Origin: Dichotomocladium elegans
Taxonomy: Eukaryota; Mucoromycota; Mucoromycetes; Mucorales; Lichtheimiaceae
Assembly (NCBI GenBank): GCA_025716815.1
Contig: JAIXMN010000013.1
Location: 868,001 to 932,000, forward strand
Reading direction: 5' to 3'
Length of the DNA stretch: 64,000 nt
The position numbers and the translations under genes are program-made. The notes beneath the pieces were generated by a model. The model was not told where the DNA came from and did no database searches. It worked only from the letters and a program-made list of their open reading frames with translations. Position 1 is the stretch's first letter. Every line of letters starts with the position of its first letter. Shown piece after piece: positions 37,001 through 47,344 of this stretch.

Positions 37001-38030
37001 GACGAAGCTCGAAGATGCACGCGATGCAGTCGTGAACAAGGTCGTCGACATCCTTGGCGTCTACAAGTCGCAGGTGCTCGGCGTCGGCAAGGGGTCGTCC
37101 TCGCCACAGCTTTTTGCACCGGAGCATCTCCGGCTTCTGCCTGCGCTTGCGCTTGCGCTGATCAAGCATGTAAGTTCTTTTTCCTCGAGCTCTGTGCGCC
37201 GCGCAATAAGTCGTCTGACCGTGGATGGATATGTTTCTTTTTTATCATTTAGGATGCGCTGAGAAGCACGTCGATTATTCCATCTGACCATCGATCCAAT
37301 GCGATGAACCTCATCCGGACCATGCCACTGCAACTGCTTATTCCTTATATATATCCTAACCTTTATGCTTTGCATGCGATGCCACCTGATGTAAAACGTT
37401 TGCCGAAGGAACGGGAGGGGAATTGCTTTTCTGATGTATTATTTGTATAGGCTGGCGAAATTAGTGAGCATGGTGTGGTGCTTCCTCCTCGCATGAACTT
37501 GACGATGGAAAGGCTTGAAACGCATGGTTGTTACTTGCTCGAGAACGGCCAGACGATCTTTATCTGGGTTGGACGAGGTGCTGTTCCGCAACTTTGCTTG
37601 GATCTTTTTGGTGTGAAATCGTACAATGAGATTCCGAGCGGCAAGGTATATATAACAAAAGAGAGAGAGAGAGTAAGATTTTGGGATCATTTATGGACGT
37701 TTGGGTTTTTAGTACACCTTCCCGACATTGGAGACAGCGATCAACAAGAAGACGAACTTGCTGATATCCAAGATCCGGGAGATGCGACGCGGCAACTACT
37801 ATCCGGTTGTGTATACCGTCAAGGAGGACAGCGATCCGTCATTGCGCATGTGGTTCCTGACGCATATGATTGAGGATCGCACAGAGAATGTCACCAGCTA
37901 CCAGCAGTTCCTGCAGATCCTGAAAGATCGGGTATGTTAACAAACCCTTATTGAAAGAAAGAGCAACCGTCCCCGTCTTGTTTTAACACAATGCCTTATG
38001 TTCTGTTAGGTGAATGCGGGATCTTTTTAA
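34098..38030 (+). CDS. SEC24: COPII coat cargo-selection subunit Sec24
   Basis: Twelve exons: 34098-34940, 35023-35112, 35189-35341, 35442-35574, 35636-35745, 35807-36199, 36260-36488, 36544-37169, 37253-37390, 37451-37645, 37713-37931, 38010-38030, giving 1,049 residues. With Sec23 it forms the inner COPII coat on ER exit sites and selects cargo. Domains: a long Pro/Gln-rich N-terminus with poly-Gln near residue 12, the zinc finger with C376, C379, C398 and C401, the trunk (vWA-like) domain beginning with [16 protein letters not shown], the beta-sandwich with [13 protein letters not shown], the helical domain, and the gelsolin-like domain ([18 protein letters not shown]). The last exon codes only seven residues (VNAGSF plus a split codon). 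The start ATG at 34098 is the first in frame. Confidence 0.95.
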
Positions 38031-38084
38031 TTTTTGTTTTGTTTTGTTTTTCTCGCGAACTCGACACACACACACACACACACA

Positions 38085-38117
<33 letters not shown>

Positions 38118-39718
38118 TCTCTTTCTCTTTCTCTCTCTTTATTCATTTTGTTCTTCCTCCCCCCAAAGTAGACGATATTGTAGATGAGGAACAAAAGAAA
38201 AGAGAACCTCTCGCCTTCCCCCTCCTTTTTATCTACATCTACATACAGTACTTTATTTCTCAAAATAAATTTCGTACACCAGATACAATAATGACGCATA
38301 AATGGTCGTCCATATCGCATCGATGGATTTACGAAAGTTACACGCAAGGGGTGGAGGGTTGCGTTCCAGGAGCCCCCAACCCTCTCCTCTCTCTCTCTCT
38401 CTCTCTCGGTCTCTTTCATGACTGAACAATCTGTAAAGGAGATGTCGTGTTATTCGATTGCAACAAACCAAGTTCGTGTGACAGAAAGTAGCGTGCAGTG
38501 GTACGTAGAGTAGGTTTCCAACGGCGTGGAACATTACCACTGTCTGTCATTGCCAAGAAATCTTTGATTTTTTGGGGCCAAACCAGACCCGGCTTGGGAT
38601 GATGGAAGGCCTTGCGCTCATGTATCGCGTGGCAGCAAGATGCGTTTTAGGGTAAACGCTGTGGCCAGGTGACGTGCAGACGTGAACCATCCTATGACCT
38701 AACGCGCACAAACCGTTAAGTATCAAACAGAAGACGGGTGCCTTGAAGATTCTATTGAAAATCTCCACGTATATATATATATATATATATATACATAAGA
38801 AGAACATTCTCAACGGTTTAGGTCAAAAACATCCATCTGCGTGTGGACAAAGATTGATCCGGTCTAAACACTTTGGGTACCGTTACGTTCGGCAAGATCC
38901 ACCTTTAGGCTCCTGGGATATAGATGGATACAAAGTTGCTGGGTGCGGCCAACGTTGTATTTGGTACTTTTCTGATACCATGAGCGAACAGATGCATCAT
39001 CCGACCGTAACAATGACAAAGAAAAATACGTACAAAAGTCGGCGAACAGCGGCGTGGGTTTGGTGGTTGCTTTTTTACCCCGAGGATTTGGTTCGGTCGT
39101 AGCTGACATGGCCCTACTGTTGTTCATGACGCTGCGGTTCTACTGACAGTGCTGAGCAGGGTTGTCAGCTTGTCCAGCTCTTCTACAGCGCGCCTCGACT
39201 ATCTTTCCCGTTCCAACGTTATCAAGCCTGTTAACTGGTAATGGTTGGGGAGGGGTAGGACAATACCCGAGCTTGTATCACTACTATCCGACTGGTCTGA
39301 AATAATAGAGAGAATCGCTTTTATTCAATAAAGAGGATCCCGTCTCAAAGACTTGATTTTTGCCCCTCCTCCAACGGTTTTAACGCCTGAAACTAACTCT
39401 TTCCAGCCAACCCCGTAGCAAAAACATGGATCTTCTACATGTCCCGTTAACAAGACGCTCGAGGTACATTGAAGCATTTTGTACTATTGCACCGCGTTTC
39501 ACAGCAAAACGACGCACCAATGAAACTGATATAGATGTTTTTAAGGTTTATGTTAAAGAGTGCTATGGTGCAGCACAGTGTTCCAAGTAGTACAGCGCCG
39601 CATATACTCAGAAAAAGGTGACAATGGGGCAAAAGTTTCTTTTCCTTTCCTTACCCAACACACCACTTGCAAGCGTCATATTGCGGCCGTGGCGTCAGCA
39701 AGCCGGGTTCTTGCAAAC
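38031..39718. other. intergenic region, transition from core genes to repeat island
   Basis: Simple repeats occur at 38,064-38,140 (CA then CT/CTTT) and 38,386-38,407 (CT), with a TA run near 38,770-38,793. A 54-codon frame at 39426-39590 upstream of the HET gene has protein-like composition and could be a lost first exon. A short LTR-like relic lies at 39,311-39,375 (see separate entry). Confidence 0.5.
39311..39375 (-). repeat. LTR-like relic, reverse orientation
   Basis: The reverse complement of this stretch closely matches 60,010-60,075. Shared features are the TCTTTGAGACGGGAT block followed by TTATTGAATAAA. Only the short core is recognisable here. The pairing indicates one repeat family present on both strands at both edges of the island. 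Confidence 0.55.
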
Positions 39719-41041
39719 ATGATAAGCCAGAAAGACTTGCAGATGCCCATCTTCCTCATGAATCCTGATTTTCGGCTCATTCAAGTTTCAAGCATAAATG
39801 ATGAAGGGCGGCAAACAATGAATATCGTCACGCCCGCCGAGGATGAAAGGGTTCACAACCGGGTCTGTCGATACGGATACTACACTGTATCGCATTTATG
39901 GGGCCCTGAAGAAAGGTGGAAGCCGTGGAAAGATCATGGCATTCTCGGACCCAACGGAAAGCCGATGGAAGTTAAAATACTGCCTGAAAAACAAGACACC
40001 ATTTTCAAGCTTCTCCTCTCGCACCCTGGGTTCTGGTGGATCGATGTGTTCTGCGCTCAATCAAAAACACCTCCTTCCATCATGGGCAATGTCTACACCT
40101 TCTGCCGGATATGTTACGCCCTTATCGACTTCCGGTTAAACGACTTTTGGCGCATTCAGGCCATTGGATCCCGCCTAGGGTTGGATGGTCCTACCAAACC
40201 TGACAGACGATTAATAAATGCGATTGCAGGGCATTACAAGCAACGTATTCACGGCAGGATGTGCTCTAGAAACCGGACCTGGTATGAGGCCCTTGACGAC
40301 CTCCTCGGTGGGTGGTACAAAGGTGATCCGGATGATATCAAAGCCTTGGCCGACTTCTTCAGCTGTCGTTGGTTCACACGCGTTTGGACACTCCAGGAAT
40401 ACGTACTCCCAGACGAATTGGTATTTATTGGTGAATCCGATCCGGATCTCTGCGACATTAATCGCGAACTGACGACTTTCATTATACGCATACTCTGCAC
40501 AGCTGTCAACAAAGTATTCTTATCGTATATGCAGTCGGACACCAGCGTAGAACACTTGTACACCTTCAATTCTATGGGTGTCCCGGAGCATAAATATGCC
40601 GAGAAGTCCCCAGGATTATCGCGGTGCTACCTGGATCTATCACAGTTTGATGCCATCATGATCCATGGATATTATCGATCTGACAAATACATCAGCCGTG
40701 GCGGATACTCACCATCCTTGAAGTGGCAATACAAGTACTTTACATTGGTATTACTTCTCAAGAAGCTTGCTCGGATGCCAAGAACATGTATGTATCCAAG
40801 AGACTATATTTACGGGGTGTCTGGATTATTGCAACTTGACATGGAAATCGCAAAGAACGAGCAAGAGACCTGGGAGTTCTTTAGAAAGGCAGTATGCGAC
40901 AGAGCGTCCAATGTCAAGATTCCAGGATCGTTTGCTCTTTCCGATGCAATGAGTTTGCAAGATGTTTACGGGACATTGATAACACATGAGGTCCCATCTT
41001 ATCAGAATGTTCTCCTCATCTCTACCAGGATCTGGTACTAG
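39719..41041 (+). CDS. HET-domain protein (heterokaryon-incompatibility type)
   Basis: Uninterrupted frame of 440 codons from ATG 39719; the frame is open further upstream but without a better ATG. HET blocks are visible in order: YTVSHLWG (family form S-Y-x-W-G), then FWWIDVFCAQS with MGNVYTFCRICYALI (family W-I-D-x-x-C-I-N-Q and M-x-x-I-Y), then RWFTRVWTLQEYVLPDE (family W-F-x-R-x-W-x-x-Q-E), and YPRDYIYGVSGLL (family P-x-D-x-I-Y-A-L-x-G). In ascomycetes HET domains trigger cell death after non-self recognition. In this organism the role is inferred and could differ. It has no intron, unlike its neighbours, lies at the edge of a repeat island, and its first motif departs from consensus. It appears intact. 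Confidence 0.8.
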   Translation: MISQKDLQMPIFLMNPDFRLIQVSSINDEGRQTMNIVTPAEDERVHNRVCRYGYYTVSHLWGPEERWKPWKDHGILGPNGKPMEVKILPEKQDTIFKLLLSHPGFWWIDVFCAQSKTPPSIMGNVYTFCRICYALIDFRLNDFWRIQAIGSRLGLDGPTKPDRRLINAIAGHYKQRIHGRMCSRNRTWYEALDDLLGGWYKGDPDDIKALADFFSCRWFTRVWTLQEYVLPDELVFIGESDPDLCDINRELTTFIIRILCTAVNKVFLSYMQSDTSVEHLYTFNSMGVPEHKYAEKSPGLSRCYLDLSQFDAIMIHGYYRSDKYISRGGYSPSLKWQYKYFTLVLLLKKLARMPRTCMYPRDYIYGVSGLLQLDMEIAKNEQETWEFFRKAVCDRASNVKIPGSFALSDAMSLQDVYGTLITHEVPSYQNVLLISTRIWY

Positions 41042-41188
41042 TCTCGAAATGGCCAAGAAATGTTCATCTTGTCAATAAAGTGAATGGTATTAATATTTTT
41101 ACAGCAAGTTGTACATATAAAAAAGAAATATTTGCGCAGCACTTATCCATCTCAACAGGGGACAGAAAACGCGCCGATATAGGAGGCC

Positions 41189-43007
41189 AACTGGACTGCC
41201 TATTAGTATGGTGTTGTTATTCATACAGTATAAAAAGTTCTTCCTTTTTTTTTTACACGGTCTTTGCGCGTGCTCGTTTTTTACGTGGCCATGGAGGTTC
41301 CGAATTCTGTTGTCATAGAACGCAAAGGGCGGCGAAGATTGATGAAGCGCTGATTCCATATCTTCAATCGATGGTCTTGGCCTTGGAGGCAAACAGCACA
41401 GTAAACATCCGTTTTCCATCCACTGCTCTTCCCCAACATCGGGTTATGAACGTATACCGTGCAACGAAGCTCAACGAAGCTCAACTTTGTGACTCTTTAC
41501 CTATGGTCAATACACATGGAGCTTCCCTTTTTTTAACTGAATATTTCATACACTGAAATATTGAATCGCGAATGTTTTTATTCTTTTAGGCCAACCATCA
41601 GCTAGCCCTCTCCGTCCAGGATGACGGTAATCAAGGCAGGCCTGACCTGGGTGGTATCTTCTATAGATTCCACTCAGCCAACACCTTGCCGAGATTAAAA
41701 GGGCACGCCAGACTTGGGTGGTTTCACTCGTATGATCCCATCCTGTCAAAGTGCATGCCGACATTCCTAATGTACACAACCATGGATATATATCCAAAAG
41801 GTATGATATTATGCTGTGTATTGTTTTGTTGCTCATGGTGAACATATATTGATTGCAAAAGCACCATAGCTATACTGTATATACTTTGCGTTACCATGCA
41901 CGCTATAACACGAGCAAGCAAGCCTGTAACAGTAGTTACAGTGAACGATCACGATTGACCGATGACCAAGATACTACAAGGATAACGATCACAATGAGGA
42001 CCGCATCTCCGGCGATGATACTACGAACCATATTCATTTTCTCTGTAATGTTCGTTTCATCAACTTGCCACCATAAAAATGAAAACAGGGAATACAAACC
42101 TGACTATGGACACAAGTGCTTTCCCAAGGCGAAACGCATACTTCAACGGGCAATTCCTTCCTCCAACTACACATCGTTTTTCATACTATAGACATAGGAG
42201 TAGTTGAAATAGTATTGCTTCAATTACTATTTTCCTGCTCATCCCAAAAAAAAACACTCCACCCTCCCACTTCTTTCCCACCTTTGACCGGTAGCCAACG
42301 GAAAATCCTGTACGCTAAACACTTGTCCAGCATGTTCCAATGGATCGCTATAGCGGTAAAAATGGTCCATTGTATCGAACCTTCCCACACTTATGCGCGC
42401 TGACCCAAGATAGGGCGCAATTGGCATATCTGCAACACATCAAAGAGCACGCCGATAATTTATAGTGGACTACGGGTTTCCGTCATTGCCGTGCTAATTT
42501 GAAGTTACTGTTATACCGAAAATTTTCAGTTTCTGCCACCGGTATTGATTATGTAGATCCGTTACTATTGCAGATACGTGGAACGGTATTGATTGCTTAG
42601 CTAAAGCAAGCAGCTTTATGGCTCAAAGTCTCCCGCTTATTGCGGGGTCTTGTGTGAAATTTTAGTATGAAAACGGCCCTGCGCTCAGACTTTCTCAATT
42701 ATTGTTCCAACTCAGATACAAGCGTACCTAACTTAAAAGGATAAGGAAGCAGACGAGATCCTGAATAATGATTGAAAAGGGAAATAGCCTCTTTTTATAC
42801 CAAGTACCTGTTGATATTCAGCAATCCTAATGGAATCAAATATACCATTGTTAATGAACGTTCGTGAATGCGTGTGTGCGTGGGTATGGGTCAGTATTTC
42901 TGCAGCGGCGACAGCAATGAGGCATAAAGACGCGTATTAGCACTGAGCATCCAGCCATGAGGAATCGGAAACTGCGTAGGTAATCGGCAACGGATAATGA
43001 AGTATGA
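41189..43007. repeat. repeat A, copy 1 (beside the HET gene)
   Basis: Begins at the AACTGGACTGCCTATTAGTA block and matches 62,080-64,000 almost throughout, and 52,723-53,651 over its first half. Compared with the other copies it lacks about 75 bp in the T-rich stretch near 41,240 and a 30-bp segment near 42,205. It carries an eroded exon-like piece after an intron-like ...TTCTTTTAG (41,591-41,790). That piece also occurs at 57,010-57,215. It may include a short secreted-peptide-like frame at 41,995-42,191. Confidence 0.9.
41995..42191 (+). CDS. possible small secreted peptide frame inside repeat A
   Basis: An ATG-started frame of 65 codons. Its first 25 residues look like a signal peptide (basic start, hydrophobic core MILRTIFIFSVMFVSS, then Thr-Cys). 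A polar, Lys/Arg-rich remainder follows. In copy 3 (62,9xx) the first ATG is lost and a single-base change shifts the frame after the middle. In copy 2 the frame is cut off by the end of the repeat. So it is either recent and variable or chance. No family recognised. Confidence 0.25.
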
Positions 43008-44200
43008 CGTCCTTTTGATTCGTACAGCGACCGTATAAAAGCGGCTCTCATTTCCACTTGTCCTTAAATTGTATTTTACACTCGCCTTCCAAACCGATGG
43101 AGTACGTAATGCACCATCATGTACAAAATCTATATGATCTGCTGCAATCACAGATGTCATCTTTTAACAGCACTTGAAGTTACACTAGTACATCCAACGA
43201 TCTGAGGAGTTTGCAATTCCTCCATGATCGATGGCGCCATCTTATACCCACTTTTGGGATCTAGCTTCCCTTCCTAAAGTAGAAAGGGTTACCCGTGTTC
43301 TATAGAGCCTAATGCTTGAGACCGTTTCCACTTCATGCCATTTACTCAGTGAGCCTCTTCAACCATGGCATTACACCATCCACCATCACGAGAGTACCTG
43401 GGCTCTAACGCCTAGCCTTAATTCTGAACGTTATCTCCTTACGCAAGCTACATTATAAAAGAAGTTCAAATCTAATGGGTCTAACCCGAATTCGCTTACA
43501 ACACCCTCACGAACAGCGCATCCTGGAAAAGCTATAACAAGCCAACGTTCCTGTAATCATGCCTATAACAGAAATGAACAATGTCAAGCGGTATCTGATA
43601 ATACTTAAGCTTCCTTGACAAATGCTACCCCTCTATAGACTAATGACAACCGCATATCCCAGAATGGACCATCCAGGCCTATAATATCGTGCATTCAATG
43701 GACAGTTACATATCGATATTAAGGCGAGATTTACTGTGTATTACTATAGATTGAATCCAATAGGGCGCGATCAACATACAAATAATGGTCAACCTGCAAA
43801 TGACTGATATCGCTCGCATGGTTATATTTATACTAGATATCCGGTATATGGTGATTGGCATGATTATATCTCACGTATTTAATGCATCGTCTCCCAGCTT
43901 GCGTCATGGTCGTATTATTACTACCTGTTTATCAACAATAGATTCTCCTGCCAGCGATAGCAAGATCCAGCGGCCATACTCACATGCTTCTCCCTAGTTG
44001 TGTCACGACATTAGGATCGGATGTAAATCTGTCTCCGTGTTCAATGTATCGTGCCTCCATTATTGATTTAGTCATAGACTTACTACATGTTCCTCGATTG
44101 TAGGTTGCACAAAAGGCAAAACAAGGCATTCCATGAGCCATCAGATTGGTTCATTGCGGATTCCGATGTGGCCATCATGACCAGCGATCTATTTATCTCA
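43008..44200. other. AT-rich spacer without recognised genes
   Basis: No frame above about 90 codons on either strand and no repeat that I can match elsewhere in the window, apart from its left edge, which continues repeat A and may extend further than copy 3 allows me to see. Confidence 0.4.
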
Positions 44201-45440
44201 GGTATTCAATGTATCGTTTCGCGATAGATGCTATAGTCGCATTCTTACTGCATGCTCCTCCTGTGTAGGTTTCTCCTGGATGTATAATCAAGTCCATGGA
44301 CGATCAAGGTTGTGGACATTCGCGGTCGGCAGTTGAATTCGAGGTGCCTTGCTGCTGGCTAGCACTTCTAATGATGATGCCACCTTGAGGGCGTAGAGTG
44401 GTCTTTGTGATAAACGGTGGATTTATAAAAGGTATGCTCTTTTTCGCTACCTTCCCTCAAAGAAAATGGCAGGAAAAAGAAAATACTAACTCGCTATTTC
44501 TCTTCTTTTCACTTTTTTTATAGGCTTGCCCATGCTCAAGCCTTCCATGTCCATCAACGGTGGTACTTGCAGGAATACCTCCCCCCCCAGCGCGAAACAA
44601 GCTCTCTGTTGGTTTGGTTGACTCTGCCCGCACCGCTCTGTTTTTCCTGCCAATGAGACCAATGCCGCAAAGGGGGTTGGTGTTTCGTGTCAAGGCCAAC
44701 AGCGGTGGTCCATGATAAAGTCTTTCCAAGATCGTCCCCGATACCGGCATTCAAGCTGAGCGTAATCAACCACTGACAACACTTCAAGCCTGGTATGTCT
44801 GCCATCCAAAAAAAAAAGGAAAGAAAAAAAAAGCAACTTCCCTTCCTCACTTTTAACTTTTTCTTTATTGGCTTTGCCCTTCCCTAGACCATCCATGTCC
44901 ATCAACGACGGCAGTTGCAGGAACAATCCCCCACGTGCGAAACACCTTTCTGTTGGTTTGGTTGAGCCTTTCCGCACCATTGTGCTTTTCCTTGCCAAAG
45001 AGAGCATGCCGCGCAGGAGTTCTTGTTCCCTGTAAAAGCCAATGGCGATGGTCATGGTCATGGTCAGGTAGTTGCTTGTGCAATCCACGGCTTCCATAGC
45101 GATCCGGCGTCATTGCCACCAAGGACATCTCCCACTCTACCGATCGTCGCAATCAAGATGAGAGCGAGTGCGATGGTCGGTTCTCAGGTACAGTATGCTC
45201 TTTTTGGCCCTTTGTCTCTCACTGGCGGTTTCGCGATGTAGGTCTCTGCGCGCATTCCACCGATCGTTGCAATCAAGATGAGAGCCAGTGTGATGGTCGG
45301 TTCTCAGGTACAGTATACTCTTTAGGACCCTTTGTCTCTCACTGGCGGTTTCTCCATGTAGGTCTCTGCCCACACTCCACCGATCATCCACCATTCGTCG
45401 CAATCAAGATGAGAGCGAGTGTGATGGTCGGTTCTCTGGT
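44201..45440 (+). pseudogene. composite block of decayed exon-intron modules, copy 1
   Basis: Ordered pieces. 44,202-44,435 is a diverged unit of the later tandem array. 44,436-44,523 is an intron-like segment with GTATGC start, a perfect TACTAAC branch site, a pyrimidine tract and TATAG end. 44,524-44,715 is an exon-like segment containing AHAQAFHVHQRW-type coding. 44,735-45,078 is a related but diverged exon-like segment. 45,082-45,440 holds three tandem copies of a roughly 120-bp module (22-codon exon plus 54-nt intron). Stops and frameshifts break any long protein, so I call it a pseudogene-like relic. The same order recurs at 45,441-46,920. Confidence 0.55.
45082..45440 (+). repeat. 120-bp tandem modules with 22-codon exon and 54-nt intron
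   Basis: Three tandem units. The clearest exon, 45,242-45,307, reads without stop from VSARIPP to ASVMVGSQ and is followed at CAG by an intron-like GTACAG...GATGTAG. The third unit has an 11-bp insertion that shifts the frame. Two more units lie at 46,510-46,686. Confidence 0.6.
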
Positions 45441-46920
45441 ACATTATGCTCTTTTTCGCTACCTGCCTTCAAAAAAGAAATACACTAACTTACTCTTCCT
45501 CTTCTTTTCTCTTTTTTTATAGCCTTGCCCATGCTCAAGCCTTCCATGTCCATCAACGGTGGTACTTGCAGGAATACCTCCCCCCAGCGCGAAACAAGCT
45601 CTCTGTCGGTTTGGTTGACTCTGCCCGCACCGCTCTGTTTTTCCTGCCAATGAGACCAATGCCGCAAAGGGGGTCGGTGTTTCATGTCAAGGCCAACAGC
45701 GATGGTTCATGATCAAGTCTTTCCAGGTTCTCCCTCGGTGTAGCTAGCAATCCCTCTCCACCTAGATAGCTCCCCATCCTTCTCTTTATATAGCTCCCCA
45801 TCCTTCCTCTTCCCCTTTCCCTAAACCAGATAGGCGTGCCCTGAGCTCAATAAGGGCACGCCTCCATTCTACTCCGGTAAGTACATGATGTCCGCCAAAT
45901 TTACAGCCAACCCAGCATACTCACTTTTACCATCCTCTCGCTTCCCCAAAGGACCAAAGGGGATGGTTCACAGCCATCCCCTCCATACGCATCTTTTCCA
46001 GAGAGCTAAGCATCAACAACCATCTTGATGTAAGAGCTCATCGCTGGTCCTTTTTTTTGTTTTCTAGTGTCTTCTTCTTTTCTCATGGTCTTAATCCCGG
46101 ACAAGGCAAAGACGATCATTCTCGATACCGGCATTCAAGCTGAGCATGCTCAATCACTAATAACACTTTCAAGCCTGGTATGTCTGCCATCCAAAAAAAG
46201 GAAAGAAAAAAAGTAACTTCCCTTCCTCACCTTTACCTTTTTCTTTATTAGATTTCCCCTTCCCTAGACCGCCCATGTCCATCAACGACGGCAGTTGCAG
46301 GAACAATTCCCCACGCGCGAAACAACTTTCTGTCGGTTTGGTTGAGCCTTTCCGCACCATTGTGCTTTTCCTTGCCAAAGAGAGCATGCCGCGCAGGAGT
46401 TCTTGTTCCCTGTGAAAGCCAATCGCGATGGTCATGGTCATGGTCAACCTGTTGCCCGTACAATCCGCGACATCCATAGCTATCCGGCGTCATTGCCACC
46501 AAGAGCATCTCCCACTCTACCGATCGCGCAATCAAGATGAGAGCGAGTGCGATGGTCGGCTCTCAGGTACAGTATGCTCCTCCTGGTTCTTTGTCACTCA
46601 CTGGCGGTTTCGCTATGTAGGTCTCTGCGCGCATTCCACCGATCGTTGCAATCAAGATGAGAGCCAGTGTGATGGTCGGTTCTCAGGCAGAGTATCAACG
46701 TGTCGTTCCTCGATCAGTGATATAATCACATTCTTACTACAGCTCTTCCTTTATAGGTTGCCCTGGATGTACAATCAAGCTCCATTGACGATCAAGGTTC
46801 TTGGTACTTTGGGGTCGGCAGTGGGTCTAGAGAAGTTTGGGTGCTGGCTTACATTTCTAATGACGCTCCGACCTTGAAGCCGTAGGGTGGTCCCTGTGAC
46901 AATACGATGAATTTATAGAA
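45441..46920 (+). pseudogene. composite block of decayed exon-intron modules, copy 2
   Basis: Repeats the order of the preceding block. 45,441-45,525 is an intron-like segment (ACACTAAC branch site, TATAG end). 45,526-45,716 is the exon-like segment, open for about 60 codons to a stop at 45,710. 45,717-46,110 is a spacer unique to this copy, with two hairpins. 46,116-46,446 is the second exon-like segment. 46,450-46,686 holds two 120-bp modules, and 46,687-46,920 a diverged array unit. The presence of the same ordered pieces in both blocks shows a segmental tandem duplication. Confidence 0.55.
45832..45863. other. perfect 11-bp hairpin
   Basis: AGGCGTGCCCT, a 10-nt loop, then AGGGCACGCCT. 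It lies in the spacer unique to the second module block. A second hairpin with 9-bp arms (AGGGGATGG / CCATCCCCT, 7-nt loop) lies at 45,958-45,982. No further assignment is possible. Confidence 0.7.
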
Positions 46921-47344
46921 TGTATTCAATGTATCATTTCTCCATTGTTGCTGCAGTGGATTGTGTAAACAGATGATAACAAGTCGTGAAATTCAAAGAT
47001 AGTGAAGTTAATCCAAGAAAAGAACAAACATTCATAATACGAGTGTACATCTGTATAACCGAACCGTAAGCGGAGTGGCTCTCACTACTAAAATAATTTT
47101 ACTTCTGAAACCGTGACACAAATAACTCAGGACTAAGACAGGTGCTAGAGCCGTATACTTCCTGCATGTTCTTCGTTGGCAGATAGGCTTGTAACTACAA
47201 CAAGGGCCATAAACATTCAAGGCCACGGCTACTTCAAGGTCGACAGTGGATTTAGCGATGCTTGGGTACAGCTTCCATTTCTAATGATGCTCCGACCTTT
47301 AAGTGATAGCATGGTCCCTGAGATCGGCGGTGAATTTATATCAG
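46921..47344. other. transition into the tandem array
   Basis: Begins with TGTATTCAATG, as in array units, then about 200 bp not seen elsewhere in the window. From about 47,180 there is a full long-type unit body that ends in an open form (LMMLRPLSDSMVPEIGG), the least eroded copy of the unit reading frame. Confidence 0.5.

Noticed and set aside
38027..38419. 130-codon minus-strand frame rich in RE repeats
   Set aside because: Generated by CT and CA microsatellites downstream of SEC24.
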